A DNA stretch of 64,000 bases, from the NCBI RefSeq assembly GCF_002834145.1, contig NZ_PHNT01000013.1, forward strand, positions 40,197-104,196, written 5' to 3'. The notes beneath the pieces were generated by a model that saw nothing but the letters and a program-made list of their open reading frames with translations, was not told the DNA's origin and ran no database searches. Position numbers and translations under genes: made by a program. The stretch's first letter is position 1; each line of letters opens with the position of its first letter. This document shows, piece by piece, positions 50,919-60,966 of the stretch. This stretch comes from Roseovarius salinarum. Its GTDB lineage: Bacteria > Pseudomonadota > Alphaproteobacteria > Rhodobacterales > Rhodobacteraceae.

Positions 50919-52176
50919 GTCGTCTCTCCCAGTCGGGTACGGGGATCTTCACGGGCTGCATCAGCGGGGCGGTGTCCACCACGCCGCCCGGCAACAGCGC
51001 GGGAAAGGCCGATTGCGCCCACCGCACCAGCTGCACCGCCGGCGAACCCAGCAACAGCTTGGCCGCCGGCTGGCTCCACAGGATGTGGTCCATGCTGTCG
51101 TTCGGCCGGTAGGGCGTGTCGGCCACGCCGTCGCCGTCGAGGTCGTAGGCGGCGAAATCGCTCCAGTAGTTTCCGCGGCCGTCCTCGCTCCAGTCGAGCC
51201 ATTTGGTGCCGACGTACTTGACCTGCGTGCGGTTGCCGATGAAGGCATTGCCGCTGATCTCGTTGCGCTCCGACCCGGCGGTGAAGTGCACCCCGATCGG
51301 GCAGCGCTCGAACCGGTTGCCGGTGATCTCGTTCATGTGGGCATTGTAGATGAACAGGCATTTCTCGTGGCCGTTGCGCACGAGGTTGCCCTCGACCCGC
51401 GAGCGATTGGCGTAATTCAGCATGACGCCGTGCTGCTCGTCGTCGATCGAGACGTTGTCCAGCACCTTGACGCGCTTGGAATACATCACCGCGTAGCCGA
51501 GGTGATTGCCCACCGAGAGGTTGCCCGAGACCTCGGAGCGGTTGGCATACATGTAGTGCACGGCGAAGCGCAGGTCCCGGAAGCGATTGTTCCTGAAGGT
51601 ATTGGAGTGCGAGGTGTTCACGAATATGCCGTCGCGCCCCCAGCGGATGTCGTTGCCGACCACGGCCGCGCCCGGCGAGTTCCAGACATAGACGCCGTTG
51701 CCGCGGTCGTTCATGCGGTGATCCTGCCGGCCCTCTATGACGTTGCGGGCCACCAGCGCGTCGCGCGCGCCGTGGATGTCCACGCCGTAGAGGTTGCCGA
51801 GGATGCGGTTGTCGGTCACCCGCGCGCCGTCGGCCCCCTTGAGCAGGCGCACGCCGCTGTCGATGCCTTCGTGGTCACTGCCAGACCCGGTGATCGTGCA
51901 GCCGGAGATCTCGACCTTCTCGGCCGTCACCACGAAAACGGAGCCGTTACCGCCGCCGTCGACGCGGGCACCTTCGGCGCAGGCGATGGTCAGCGGCGTG
52001 TCTATCTCGTGGCCACCGGCGTGGCGACCGGTGCCGAGGCGGAGTGTGTCCCCCGCCCCGGCGGTCTCGATGGCCCGGGCCAGCGCCCCGTCCCCTGCCG
52101 GCACATCCGTGACGCCTGCCCGGACGGGTCCGGGCAGCGCCAGGCAGAGCGCCAGTATGGGGCCAAGACGCCGCAT
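50908..52176 (-). CDS. nosD: NosD, periplasmic copper-assembly protein
   Basis: A 422-residue secreted protein (signal peptide 1-20) built of right-handed beta-helix repeats; successive units such as VSGNLSVGNHLGYAVMY, DNVSIDDEQHGVML and VEGNLVRNGHEKCLF show the CASH-type pattern. GRGNYWSDFAAYDLDGDGVADTPY is the NosD C-terminal signature. It collects copper from NosL and passes it to NosZ. It starts 4 bp after the nosZ stop. Confidence 0.92.
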   Translation of the reverse strand: MRRLGPILALCLALPGPVRAGVTDVPAGDGALARAIETAGAGDTLRLGTGRHAGGHEIDTPLTIACAEGARVDGGGNGSVFVVTAEKVEISGCTITGSGSDHEGIDSGVRLLKGADGARVTDNRILGNLYGVDIHGARDALVARNVIEGRQDHRMNDRGNGVYVWNSPGAAVVGNDIRWGRDGIFVNTSHSNTFRNNRFRDLRFAVHYMYANRSEVSGNLSVGNHLGYAVMYSKRVKVLDNVSIDDEQHGVMLNYANRSRVEGNLVRNGHEKCLFIYNAHMNEITGNRFERCPIGVHFTAGSERNEISGNAFIGNRTQVKYVGTKWLDWSEDGRGNYWSDFAAYDLDGDGVADTPYRPNDSMDHILWSQPAAKLLLGSPAVQLVRWAQSAFPALLPGGVVDTAPLMQPVKIPVPDWERRHDG

Positions 52177-52180
52177 CGGC

Positions 52181-54094
52181 TCAGGCGCCCCGCGGTTCGA
52201 CCAGCATCCGCCCGCGCATCTCCATGTGCAGGGCGTGGCAGAACCACTGGCAGTAGAACCAGTGCACCCCGGGGCGGTCAGCCGTGAAGGTGGCCGAGGC
52301 GGTGGCCTGCGGCGGCACCTCGAAGGCCACCCCGTGGTTGGACAGGGTGAACCCGTGGGTGAGGTCGTCGATCTCGTCCATGTTGGTGATGTAGACCGTC
52401 ACCTCGTCGCCCTGGCGCACGCGGAACTTCGACATGCTGAACTGCGGCGCGATTGAGTGCATGTAGACGCGCACCTTGTCGCCATCACGCACCGGTTCGT
52501 CGGCACCCCAGTCAAGGTCGACGCCGTCGGCCTCCGCCTGCTTGCGCGCCTCTTCCCACATCGGGTCGTCACGGCTCCAGACGTTGACGGGGTTGACCAG
52601 GTCGCGGCGCACGATGATGCAGTCATGCGGCTCGGCGAAGGTCGGCCCGTCGTGCACAACCGGCATGTCGTCCCGGGTGATGTCGAGCAGCTGCTCGTTC
52701 TCGGGCTTCAGGGGGCCGACGTTGATGAACCGGTCCTTCGAGAACTTGTTGAGCGAGATCAGCCACTTGCCATCGGCCTCGCTGGTTTCGCCCATCGAGC
52801 TGTGGTTGTGGCCGGGCTGGTAGTGCACGTCCGTCTTGGTGACGATTGGGTTCACGTCCTCGCCGGCGTAGGCACGCACGGCCTTTTCGATGTCCCACTT
52901 CACCACCTGGCTGTCGAGGAACAGCGTGGTATAGGCCATGCCCTTGCCGTCGAAGGCGGTGTGAAGCGGCCCCAGCCCCAGTTCGGGCTCGGCCACGATG
53001 CACGACCGTTCCTCGGCGCCCTCGGAAAACAGCGCGTCCACCTTGTTCACGTCGATGACCGAACAGGTCGGCGACAGCTTGCCGTTGATGACGACGTGCT
53101 TGCCGTCCGGCGCGGTGTTGCAGCCGTGCGGGCTGTTGGGAATCGGCACGTAGCGGGTGTACTTCTTGTTCTTCCCCTTGCGCCCGTCGATCACCTTGAC
53201 GCCCTTGTATTCCTCGTAGTCGCCGGCCTCGATGCCCTTCTCGATCTCCTTGATGTTGAAGATCACGCAGTGGTCCATCTCGTTTTCCGTCATCTCGGCG
53301 AGGGTCATGCCCATTTCCGAGTTGTAGGAGGTCGAGAAGGCGTACTTGCCCTGGTAATCGGCGTCGCAGTTGTCGAGGTTGCCCGACACCATCACCTGCC
53401 AGGCGATCTCCATCGTGTCGCCGTCGATCGCGGTGAAGATGTTGACGTATTCCTCCGGCTCGTCGAGCACCGAACCATCGTTGACGATCGGCATCTCGTG
53501 TTCGCCGTTGGCAAAGACGTAACCGGTGCGCGGATACTTCTGCGGCCGCAGCCCGTGGATGTCGCCGGTGTTGGGGATCTCGATGATCTTGTCCGTCTTC
53601 ATCACGTCGCAGCGCACGCGGGCGACCCGGGTGTTCGCCTTGTCGTTCATGAACAGGTAGCGCCCGTCGTAGGTGCCCTCGGTGAACGACATGTGGGGAT
53701 GGTGCAGGTCGCCGTTGTCGTAGGTTTCCATGTTGCGCTTGGCCAGGAATTCCCTGGTCTCCGGCAGCAACCCCTCGGTCATCACCTTGAGGCTTTCGTT
53801 GGTCTGGCCCCAGCCGGTGGCCGAGCAGCGGTTGAACACCGGCACGCGCATCAGCTCGCGCATCGACGGGAAGCCGAGGATGCGCAGCTCTCCCGTCTGG
53901 CCCGAGGACCAGAAGCCATAGTATTCGTCGAGGTCGCCGGGCACCGGCGTCAGCCCCTCGGCCGCCGCCTGCGCGGGCCTGGACCCGCCCAGCAGGCCCG
54001 CGGCGGCACCTGTGGTCGCGGCGATGGCGCCGGTGGCCGTGGCCCCGAGCATCCCCCGCCGGGTGATGTTGAACTTGTTATTCGTGTCAGACAT
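52181..54094 (-). CDS. nosZ: Nitrous-oxide reductase
   Basis: A 637-residue copper enzyme with a twin-arginine signal ([12 protein letters not shown]), as in clade I NosZ. The propeller domain carries the CuZ histidines ([12 protein letters not shown] segment near residue 130, [22 protein letters not shown]). The C-terminal cupredoxin domain holds Cu[16 protein letters not shown]. It reduces N2O to N2 in the periplasm. It overlaps the nosR 3' end by 8 bp. Confidence 0.97.
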   Translation of the reverse strand: MSDTNNKFNITRRGMLGATATGAIAATTGAAAGLLGGSRPAQAAAEGLTPVPGDLDEYYGFWSSGQTGELRILGFPSMRELMRVPVFNRCSATGWGQTNESLKVMTEGLLPETREFLAKRNMETYDNGDLHHPHMSFTEGTYDGRYLFMNDKANTRVARVRCDVMKTDKIIEIPNTGDIHGLRPQKYPRTGYVFANGEHEMPIVNDGSVLDEPEEYVNIFTAIDGDTMEIAWQVMVSGNLDNCDADYQGKYAFSTSYNSEMGMTLAEMTENEMDHCVIFNIKEIEKGIEAGDYEEYKGVKVIDGRKGKNKKYTRYVPIPNSPHGCNTAPDGKHVVINGKLSPTCSVIDVNKVDALFSEGAEERSCIVAEPELGLGPLHTAFDGKGMAYTTLFLDSQVVKWDIEKAVRAYAGEDVNPIVTKTDVHYQPGHNHSSMGETSEADGKWLISLNKFSKDRFINVGPLKPENEQLLDITRDDMPVVHDGPTFAEPHDCIIVRRDLVNPVNVWSRDDPMWEEARKQAEADGVDLDWGADEPVRDGDKVRVYMHSIAPQFSMSKFRVRQGDEVTVYITNMDEIDDLTHGFTLSNHGVAFEVPPQATASATFTADRPGVHWFYCQWFCHALHMEMRGRMLVEPRGA

Positions 54095-56276
54095 TTGAGG
54101 TCTCCTTTCTCCCCTCTTGCGCGTCGAGCTTTCGCGTCATCACGTCGGCGCTCGCCGCATTGGACGCCCGGTCGCGGGCGCGCCGTTTCAACTGCCGGAT
54201 CACCACCGGACATTTCGTTTCCGACTGGTAAAGCACCTGGCAGTGCAGGCAGTTCACGCATTCGTTCGGGTTGATCTCGCCCGTGGGGTGGATCGCCTGC
54301 ACCGGGCACTCGTTGGCGCAGGTCTGGCAGGGGTGGCCGCACTCGTGATAGCGCTTGAGCCAGTCGAACATCCGGATCCGCGCCGGGATCGCGAGCCCCG
54401 CACCCAGCGGGCACAGGTAGCGGCAGTAGAAACGCTCGATGAAAAGCCCGATCACCAGCAGCACCACCGCGAAGACCACGAACGGCCAGTCGCGCATGAA
54501 CTTCAGGATGATCGCGGTCTTGAACGGCTCCACCTCGGCCAGGGTTTCGGCCATCGGCATGGATGCCAGCGATACCCCGAACAGACCGAGGAAGATCATG
54601 TACTTGATGGGCCAGAGGCGTTCGTGCAGGCCCCAGGGCAGTTCCCACTGCGGCACCTTGAAATAGCGGGCGATGCGGTTGGTCAGTTCCTGGAGCGCGC
54701 CGAACGGGCACAGCCAGCCGCAATAGGCGCCGCGCCCCCAGAAGATCAGCGCCGCGGCCACCGCGAACCACTGGATGAACACCAGCGGGTCCATCAGGAA
54801 GGCATCCCAGGTGAAGCCCGACCGCAGCGCCCCCGCCAGCGCCATCAGGTTGACCACCGAAAGCTGCGCGTTCGCGTACCAGCCGATGAAGAACAACGTC
54901 ATCGTCAGGAAGCCCATGCGGAACCAGAAATAGGCCCGCGGGTACCGCGTGATCTGCATCTGGAAGAAGAAGGCCCCGGTCAGCACCGTCAGCATCACGG
55001 CAAGAACGCCGATCTCGACCGCGCGGTCGCGCCAGATGCGTTGCCACAGCGCGGTCTTGGCGGCGGCTTCCGCGTCGGGCGCGTTCACCGCTGACGCGGG
55101 CGCCACCGGCGCGAGGTATTTCTCGGGCAGGCGGTAGCCAAGGTCGAATGTCAGGAAGGTCTTTTCCACCGGGCCGACCGCGCGCTGAACCAGAAGCTGC
55201 AGGCGCCACGGCTCGGCCGGGTTGAACCCGGCGTCGGCCGGGATGCGGAACAGGTCGATCTCCTTGAAGCTGGGAGCCCCCTCGGCGGCGATTTCGCCCA
55301 GCCGGCGGTGGTCACGGTCGAAGAAGCGCACCGACCGGTCGCCCTGGATCAGCTGGATGCGGTCGAAGATCCCGCCGCGGACATACCCCGACCCCTTGAA
55401 GGAATAGCGCCCCCGCCCGGCGACAAGGATCGCGTGCTCGCCCTCGCCCAGCCAGCCCTGAAGGTTGGCGTACTCGGCCTCGCCCAACAGGCTGCGGCCG
55501 ATCGTGGGCACGCTGACAAGGCCCGCGCGCATGTCGACAAAGGTGTCGTCGGCCGGGCCGTCGGCGGGGCGCTCGGCGGCGCGCGGGTCGCCGCTCTGCT
55601 CGAAGGCGCGGTTGATCTGCCCGACATCCAGCGTCAGCCCCCGCACCGAGCCATCTCCGGCCAGCGCGGACCAGTCGCGGACCTCGCCCTCGCCCTGTTT
55701 CAGTTCGCGCTCCGGGCCGCTGGCTTCCACGGGGCTCAGCCCGCCCAGGCCCAGCGCACGCGCCACCTTGATGCCGCCACGCACGAGGCTGTCGTCGATG
55801 ACCATCACCGTGACCGTGGCGCCCGAGATGATGTCCAGTTCGTGCGCGGTGCCCGATTGGGCCGCCTCGGCCTTGAGATCCAGCCCCGCGTAGCCCTCGA
55901 TCACCGCGCGCATCTTCGATTCGGGAATACCCACCAGCACGATCGGCTCGGAATGCTCCACCAGCTTCGCACCGGTCATCACGGCCCCGGGCGAGATCGC
56001 GGCAATGACGTGGATCGGCTTGCCCGAATAGCCCGTTGTCCCCGCGAAATCCGAGGTCAGGAAGGCCCAGCCGACGGTGTCGCCGTCGTCGAGCACGGGC
56101 GCGACCGGCACGTCGTCCCGGATTGCGCCGAAGGCGTCCGCGCCGGGCACCAGTTCCTCCGGCGCGACCCTGTCGATCAGGTGCGGCAGGGCGGCGGGTT
56201 CATCGGCGACCACCACCGTCGCGCAGGTCAGTGCGAGGACGGCCGCGAGCAGGACTTTCTCGATCGTGCTTTGCAT
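54087..56276 (-). CDS. nosR: NosR, membrane flavo-iron-sulfur protein for N2O reduction
   Basis: A 729-residue protein: signal peptide (1-24), periplasmic FMN domain with DIISGATVT (attachment Thr154), membrane helices from about 420, the cytoplasmic motifs [12 protein letters not shown] and [10 protein letters not shown], and two [4Fe-4S] sites ([20 protein letters not shown]). It is needed for nosZ expression and electron supply to NosZ. I take MQSTIEK at 56276 rather than the ATG at 56306, for a better signal. An NnrR box is centred about 63 bp upstream. Confidence 0.93.
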   Translation of the reverse strand: MQSTIEKVLLAAVLALTCATVVVADEPAALPHLIDRVAPEELVPGADAFGAIRDDVPVAPVLDDGDTVGWAFLTSDFAGTTGYSGKPIHVIAAISPGAVMTGAKLVEHSEPIVLVGIPESKMRAVIEGYAGLDLKAEAAQSGTAHELDIISGATVTVMVIDDSLVRGGIKVARALGLGGLSPVEASGPERELKQGEGEVRDWSALAGDGSVRGLTLDVGQINRAFEQSGDPRAAERPADGPADDTFVDMRAGLVSVPTIGRSLLGEAEYANLQGWLGEGEHAILVAGRGRYSFKGSGYVRGGIFDRIQLIQGDRSVRFFDRDHRRLGEIAAEGAPSFKEIDLFRIPADAGFNPAEPWRLQLLVQRAVGPVEKTFLTFDLGYRLPEKYLAPVAPASAVNAPDAEAAAKTALWQRIWRDRAVEIGVLAVMLTVLTGAFFFQMQITRYPRAYFWFRMGFLTMTLFFIGWYANAQLSVVNLMALAGALRSGFTWDAFLMDPLVFIQWFAVAAALIFWGRGAYCGWLCPFGALQELTNRIARYFKVPQWELPWGLHERLWPIKYMIFLGLFGVSLASMPMAETLAEVEPFKTAIILKFMRDWPFVVFAVVLLVIGLFIERFYCRYLCPLGAGLAIPARIRMFDWLKRYHECGHPCQTCANECPVQAIHPTGEINPNECVNCLHCQVLYQSETKCPVVIRQLKRRARDRASNAASADVMTRKLDAQEGRKETSNV

Positions 56277-56332
56277 TCGTTGGTCCGGCGAAGGTTTACG
56301 CGGCAACCTTTCCCACCGGGTCCGTTGAATAC

Positions 56333-56346
56333 TTGACTAAAGTCAA
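56333..56346 (-). promoter_or_regulatory. NnrR/Dnr box upstream of nosR
   Basis: TTGACTAAAGTCAA is a TTGAC-N4-GTCAA palindrome with perfect half-sites, centred about 63 bp before the nosR start. A separate AT-rich stretch lies at about 56390-56420, between the box and the end of the dehydrogenase gene. Confidence 0.8.
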
Positions 56347-56437
56347 CGGTGCCGCGAAGAAACCACCGATCTGCGCCGCACCGCCGCAAAACATTGATCC
56401 ATTTGTGATATTTTTTCGCGCCAGGGTTGTTGCCGCC

Positions 56438-57442
56438 TCAACGGCGCAAGCGCCCCAACCGTCCGGCCATGTCGAGCATCCGGCACGAGAATCCCCACTC
56501 GTTGTCGTACCAGCCGAACACCCGCAGCAGACCGCCGGCCGACACGGAAGTCTCCGGCCCGCTGACCACCAGCGATTCGGACCGGCCGCGCAGATCGCTG
56601 GAGACCAGCGGCTTTTCCGTCCAGCCGAAGACCGGGCCGGCGTCGGCGGCCTCGCGCAGCGCGGCGTTGGCCGCCTCGACGCTGGCGGGACGCTCCGTGC
56701 GGACCGTCAGGTCGATGGCCGAGACGCTGGCCGTGGGCACACGGATCGCGCGCGCCTCGATCCGCCCGGCCAGGTGCGGCAGCACGCGCCCCGTCTGGTG
56801 CTGTGCGCTGGTGGTCGTGGGCACCATCGAAAGCGCGGCGGCGCGGCTGCGCTCCGGCGCACCGCGCGGCTTGTCGACCGTGGGCTGGCTGCCGGTGTAG
56901 CAATGCACCGTCACCATCTGCCCGCCCAGCAGGCCGAACGACTCGTCCAGCAGCCGCGCGAGCGGTGCCAGCGCGTTGGTCGTGCACGATGCGTTCGACA
57001 CGATCCGCGCGTCGCCCAGCAACCCCTCGTTGGCCCCCATCACCGCGGTGACGTCGGCCTCGTCCGACGGTCCCGACACCAGGACCGCGCCGGCGCCTGC
57101 CTGCAAGCCGCGTTCGGCCACCGCGCGCGCGCCGCCCATGCCCGTGCATTCCAGAACCACGTCCACGCCCGACAGGTCCAGCGCGCGCAGGTCGTCGGCC
57201 GCGTGGAACGCGATGGCACGGCCATCCACCACGAGCGTGCCGTCGCCCACCGTCACGGTGCCCGCCCACGGACCGAACACGCTGTCGTATTCGAACAGGT
57301 AGGCACAGGTCGAAAGCGGCTCGATCTCGTTGATGAGCACCAGTTCGAACTCGTCCGCCCGCTCGCGCAGAAGGATGCGCAACAGCGTTCGGCCGATGCG
57401 GCCGAAACCGTTGATCGCAAGGCGAACGGGGCGGTCGGGCAT
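56438..57442 (-). CDS. GAPDH-family dehydrogenase
   Basis: A 334-residue protein with the Rossmann start LAINGFGRIGRTLLR, the catalytic NASCTTN cysteine motif near residue 150 and the C-terminal WYDNEWGFS. The loop after the second strand reads NEIEPLSTCAYLFEYDS, where ordinary GAPDH has an ND motif; the form recalls erythrose-4-phosphate dehydrogenase and other GAPDH-like enzymes, so the substrate may not be glyceraldehyde-3-phosphate. It lies 25 bp downstream of the carbonic anhydrase gene on the same strand. Terminator not identified. Confidence 0.8.
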   Translation of the reverse strand: MPDRPVRLAINGFGRIGRTLLRILLRERADEFELVLINEIEPLSTCAYLFEYDSVFGPWAGTVTVGDGTLVVDGRAIAFHAADDLRALDLSGVDVVLECTGMGGARAVAERGLQAGAGAVLVSGPSDEADVTAVMGANEGLLGDARIVSNASCTTNALAPLARLLDESFGLLGGQMVTVHCYTGSQPTVDKPRGAPERSRAAALSMVPTTTSAQHQTGRVLPHLAGRIEARAIRVPTASVSAIDLTVRTERPASVEAANAALREAADAGPVFGWTEKPLVSSDLRGRSESLVVSGPETSVSAGGLLRVFGWYDNEWGFSCRMLDMAGRLGRLRR

Positions 57443-57467
57443 GGTGTGTTCGGCGTCGGGGCGGGTT

Positions 57468-58118
57468 TCAGATCGGCACGAACTCGTGCGCCTCGGGCGA
57501 ATACTGTTCGAGCTTGCCTTCGCCGATGTCGTGCCACAGGCCGTGCAGCGTCAGCCGTCCAGCCGCGACGGCTTCGTCGACGAAAGGAAAGGTCGTGAGG
57601 TTCTCCAGCGACGTCAGCACCGCCTGGTGTTCCAGCGCGTGCTGGATGTCGTCCGCGTTGCTCGCGGCACGCACCTTCTCGTAGCCCGGGCGCAGGATGT
57701 CCATCCATCGGCCCACGAAGCTCGACTTCTCCTCCAGTTGCGGCGCCTTGCCGGAACACATGTCGAGGCATCCCTTCACGCCGCCGCAGCCGGAATGGCC
57801 CAGCACGACCAGATGCGCGACCTTCAGCGCGGTGACGGCGTATTCCACCGCCGCCGAGGTGCCGTGACGGTCTCCGTCGGGTTCGTAGGGCGGCACGAGG
57901 TTCGCGATGTTGCGGTGAATGAAGAATTCGCCCTGGTCCGCGCCGAAGATCGACGTGACATGCACGCGGCTGTCGCAGCACGAGATGATCATCGCGCGGG
58001 GATGCTGGCCCTCGGCGGCCAGGTGGCGGTACCACGCGGCGTTCTCGGCATAGGTGGTCGCCTTCCACCCGTGGTACCGGTGAACCAGATAGGTGGGCAG
58101 CGGACGGGCCTTTTCCAT
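57468..58118 (-). CDS. Beta-class carbonic anhydrase
   Basis: A 216-residue enzyme with the zinc ligands Cys47, His108 and Cys111 and the Asp49-Arg51 dyad (CCDSR, GHSGCGG). It interconverts CO2 and bicarbonate in the cytoplasm. The ATG at 58118 gives the normal family length; the frame stays open upstream through the antisense of the aminopeptidase, which is not real coding. It probably forms an operon with the GAPDH-like gene. Confidence 0.92.
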   Translation of the reverse strand: MEKARPLPTYLVHRYHGWKATTYAENAAWYRHLAAEGQHPRAMIISCCDSRVHVTSIFGADQGEFFIHRNIANLVPPYEPDGDRHGTSAAVEYAVTALKVAHLVVLGHSGCGGVKGCLDMCSGKAPQLEEKSSFVGRWMDILRPGYEKVRAASNADDIQHALEHQAVLTSLENLTTFPFVDEAVAAGRLTLHGLWHDIGEGKLEQYSPEAHEFVPI

Positions 58119-58187
58119 GATGCGCCTTTCATCGTCGGAACGGTAACGCAACGCAATAAATCGGATTCGGAAAAAATTCGAGCGGGA

Positions 58188-58658
58188 ATGCCCGCACGCG
58201 GAAACCTTTCGGCAAATTCGGCCGGTGACATTGCCCGCGACGTGGTGGGGGCCGCGGCAAGGAAGGTGGGTGATTTGGTGAAACAGGTTAGCATTCTCGA
58301 ACAGCGCGAGGACACGCAGGTCGACCTCGCGCGGCTGGCAGACCTCGGCCGCCGGCTGGGACAACCGGACGCCGACGCGGTCGTGTGCCGCGCGATGGAG
58401 GAACTGGCCCAGCGCATCGCGCGGACCGACGCGCACTGCCGCGCCGGCGCACTGGACCAGGCCGCCGCCAGCGCGCGCAGCATGGTCGCGATGGCCGAAC
58501 AGCTGGGCATGGTGCGGCTGGCGCGCGTCGCGGCCGACGTGGCACGCTGTGCCCGCGGCGGCGACCGCACCGCGCTGGCGGCGACGCGGGCCCGGCTGCT
58601 GCGGGTGGGCGAACGGTCGCTGCACGAGATCTGGCAGGCGCAGGATCTGTCGATCTGA
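58188..58658 (+). CDS. Degenerate Hpt-like helical protein
   Basis: 156 residues from the ATG, or 126 from a GTG at 58278. The protein is almost all helix. The stretch ARSMVAMAEQLGMVRLARVAADVARCARGGD (split here: ARSMVAMAEQLG, then MVRLARVAADVA, then RCARGGD) follows the pattern of a histidine phosphotransfer domain, but the position of the phosphorylated histidine is Arg97 and the usual lysine is a valine. It could bind a kinase or receiver without phosphotransfer. It diverges from the carbonic anhydrase gene and is 69 bp before the aminopeptidase gene. Function unknown. Confidence 0.6.
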   Translation: MPARGNLSANSAGDIARDVVGAAARKVGDLVKQVSILEQREDTQVDLARLADLGRRLGQPDADAVVCRAMEELAQRIARTDAHCRAGALDQAAASARSMVAMAEQLGMVRLARVAADVARCARGGDRTALAATRARLLRVGERSLHEIWQAQDLSI

Positions 58659-58727
58659 TCCCTTGCGGGCGCAGCGGGGACGGCTAGGGTGACAGCACAT
58701 CGCAAAACCAGCCCCGAAAGGTGCCCC

Positions 58728-60107
58728 ATGACCTTGACCTTCGCCCCCGCCGACGCCGACGCGATCCCGGTGCATGTGATCGAGGAGGGCGGGCTCGACG
58801 CCTGGGCCGAGGGGCAGGACGAATTCACCGCCCGCTTCGTCCGCTCGGCCGGTTTCTCGGGCGCGCTCGGCAGCACCCTGCGCGTGCCCGGCCCCGATGG
58901 GGCGGTGGCGATGGTGCTGGCGGGCTACGGCACCGTGCAGGCCCGGGCACGCGGACGGTTCCACCTGGCCGCCGTCGCGGCCAACCTGCCCGAGGGCACC
59001 TACCGGCTGGAGGGCCTGCCCCCCGAACGCGCCGCCGAAGAGGCGCTGGGCTGGCTTCTGGCGGCCTATGCCTTCGACCGCTACCGCGCCCGGACACGTG
59101 CGCAGGTGCGCCTCGTGGCCCCCGAGGGCCTGGATGCCGGGCGCATCGAAACCATGGCGGCAGGCGAGGCGCTGACGCGCGACCTGATCAACACGCCGGC
59201 CGCCGACATGGGGCCCGTGGAACTGGAGGCCGCCTGCGCCGATCTCGCCGGCCGTTTCGGCGCGCAGCTCGACGTCATTCGTGGCGATGCGCTGATCGAG
59301 CACAACTTTCCCCTGATCCACGCCGTCGGCCGCGCTGCCGAACAGGCGCCCCGGCTGATCGACATGCGCTGGGGCGAGACGGGCCCGACGCTCACGCTGG
59401 TGGGCAAGGGCGTGTGCTTCGATACCGGCGGGCTGAACCTGAAGCCCGCCGCGGGCATGGCGCTCATGAAAAAGGACATGGGCGGCGCGGCCACCGTGCT
59501 GGGGCTGGCGCAGATGATCATGGCGCTCGCGCTGCCGCTGCGGCTGCGCGTGCTGGTGCCCGCGGCCGAGAACGCGGTGTCCGGCGCCGCCTTCCGCCCC
59601 GGTGACATCCTGACCGCACGCAACGGCCTGACGGTGGAGGTCAACAACACCGACGCCGAAGGGCGACTGGTGCTGGCCGACGCGCTGGCGTTGGGCGCCG
59701 AGACCGCCCCCGACATGATGGTATCGATGGCCACGCTGACGGGCGCCGCGCGTGTCGCCGTGGGCCCCGACATCGCGCCCTTCTATACCGACGACGATGC
59801 GCTGGCGGCGGCGCTGGCGGCCTCTGCCGCGCAGGTGGCCGACCCGGTCTGGCGGATGCCGTTCCACCAACCCTACGAAGAGATGATTGAGCCGGGAATC
59901 GCGGACCTGGACAACGCGCCCTCGGGCGGCTTCGCCGGGTCCATCACCGCCGCGCTGTTCCTGCGGCGCTTCGCCGGCGACACGCGCTTCGCGCATTTCG
60001 ACATCTACGGCTGGACGGCCAAGGACGCCCCCGCGCGGCCCAAGGGCGGCGTGGGAATGGGCGCGCGCACCCTGCTGGACGCTCTGCCCGGCGTGCTGGG
60101 GCTGTGA
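58728..60107 (+). CDS. M17 family leucyl aminopeptidase
   Basis: A 459-residue enzyme. VGKGVCFDTGGLNLKP with the metal-binding lysine and aspartate, then MKKDMGGAA, and the family signature NTDAEGRLVLADAL with its aspartate and glutamate bind two metal ions. It removes N-terminal residues from peptides in the cytoplasm. AAGG is seen before the ATG at 58728. The stop overlaps the GTG of the NlpC/P60 gene, a pairing common in alphaproteobacteria. Confidence 0.92.
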   Translation: MTLTFAPADADAIPVHVIEEGGLDAWAEGQDEFTARFVRSAGFSGALGSTLRVPGPDGAVAMVLAGYGTVQARARGRFHLAAVAANLPEGTYRLEGLPPERAAEEALGWLLAAYAFDRYRARTRAQVRLVAPEGLDAGRIETMAAGEALTRDLINTPAADMGPVELEAACADLAGRFGAQLDVIRGDALIEHNFPLIHAVGRAAEQAPRLIDMRWGETGPTLTLVGKGVCFDTGGLNLKPAAGMALMKKDMGGAATVLGLAQMIMALALPLRLRVLVPAAENAVSGAAFRPGDILTARNGLTVEVNNTDAEGRLVLADALALGAETAPDMMVSMATLTGAARVAVGPDIAPFYTDDDALAAALAASAAQVADPVWRMPFHQPYEEMIEPGIADLDNAPSGGFAGSITAALFLRRFAGDTRFAHFDIYGWTAKDAPARPKGGVGMGARTLLDALPGVLGL

Positions 60108-60886
60108 GCGGCACGCGCGTTCCCCCGCCGGCGGGCGCCGCCGGCACGCCGCGGCAGGTGGCCGTGCCCGTGGCCGACCTTATGGAAACGCCGCGCGGCG
60201 CCCGCGCGCGCCAGCTCGTCATCGGAGAGGAGGTCTGCGTGGTCGAGGACCGCGCGGGCTGGAGCCGCGTGACATGCGCGCGTGACGGCTACGCCGGCCA
60301 TCTGCCCACCGGCGCGCTGACCGACGGGCCGGCGCCGACGCACCGCGTGCATGTCCGTGCCACCCACCTCTACACCGCGCCGGACGTCAAGGCGCGCGAG
60401 CGCCACGCGCTCAGCCACGGCAGCCGGCTTCATGTCACCGCGCAGGACGGCCGCTTTGCCGAAACGCCCCACGGATTCGTGCCGCGCGTGCACCTCTGCC
60501 CGATCGACCAGGCCGACACCGACCCGGTCGCGGTGGCCGAACTCTATCTCGGCACGCCCTACCTGTGGGGCGGGAACTCGGCCTTCGGGCTCGACTGCTC
60601 GGGGCTGGTGCAGGCTGGCTGCCTTGCCTGCGGCCTGCCCTGCCCCGGCGACAGCGACCAGCAGGAGAACACCCTCGGCCAGACACTTGCCGCCGATGCA
60701 CCGCTGCGCCGCGGCGATTTGTTGTTCTGGCGCGGGCACGTGGCCTGGGTCGCCGACGAAACCCGCCTGTTGCATGCCAACGCCCACGCCATGGCAGTGG
60801 CGTTCGAGGATACCGGCGCCGCCATCGCGCGCATCGACGCGCAGGGCGACGGCCCGGTCACGCGCCGCGCCCGGTTGACGGCGTAA
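60104..60886 (+). CDS. NlpC/P60 family peptidoglycan hydrolase
   Basis: A 260-residue protein with SH3-like domains at about 15-65 and 75-135 (VADLMETPRGARARQLVIG; HVRATHLYTAPD) and a C-terminal NlpC/P60 domain: FGLDCSGLV with Cys165 and RGHVAWV with His212, then HANAHAM. Such enzymes cut gamma-D-glutamyl-diaminopimelate bonds. The GTG start overlaps the aminopeptidase stop. No signal peptide is visible, so it may act on recycled muropeptides together with the aminopeptidase. Confidence 0.88.
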   Translation: MSGTRVPPPAGAAGTPRQVAVPVADLMETPRGARARQLVIGEEVCVVEDRAGWSRVTCARDGYAGHLPTGALTDGPAPTHRVHVRATHLYTAPDVKARERHALSHGSRLHVTAQDGRFAETPHGFVPRVHLCPIDQADTDPVAVAELYLGTPYLWGGNSAFGLDCSGLVQAGCLACGLPCPGDSDQQENTLGQTLAADAPLRRGDLLFWRGHVAWVADETRLLHANAHAMAVAFEDTGAAIARIDAQGDGPVTRRARLTA

Positions 60887-60890
60887 GCAG

Positions 60891-60934
60891 GGGCGGGTCT
60901 TCTTGCAGCAAGCCCACGCCCGCGCGACCCGCCC
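60891..60934. other. Hairpin between NlpC/P60 and ureohydrolase genes
   Basis: GGGCGGGTC (60891-60899) and GACCCGCCC (60926-60934) are perfect 9-bp inverted arms around a 26-nt loop. No T run follows. It may act as a weak terminator or leader structure. Confidence 0.4.
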
Positions 60935-60966
60935 GCGCGCGCAGGACGCAGGACAAGGACCGCCAG

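Noticed and set aside
57468..59996. 842-codon leftward frame containing the carbonic anhydrase
   Set aside because: Only the last 216 codons are conserved; the rest is antisense to the aminopeptidase and the Hpt-like gene.
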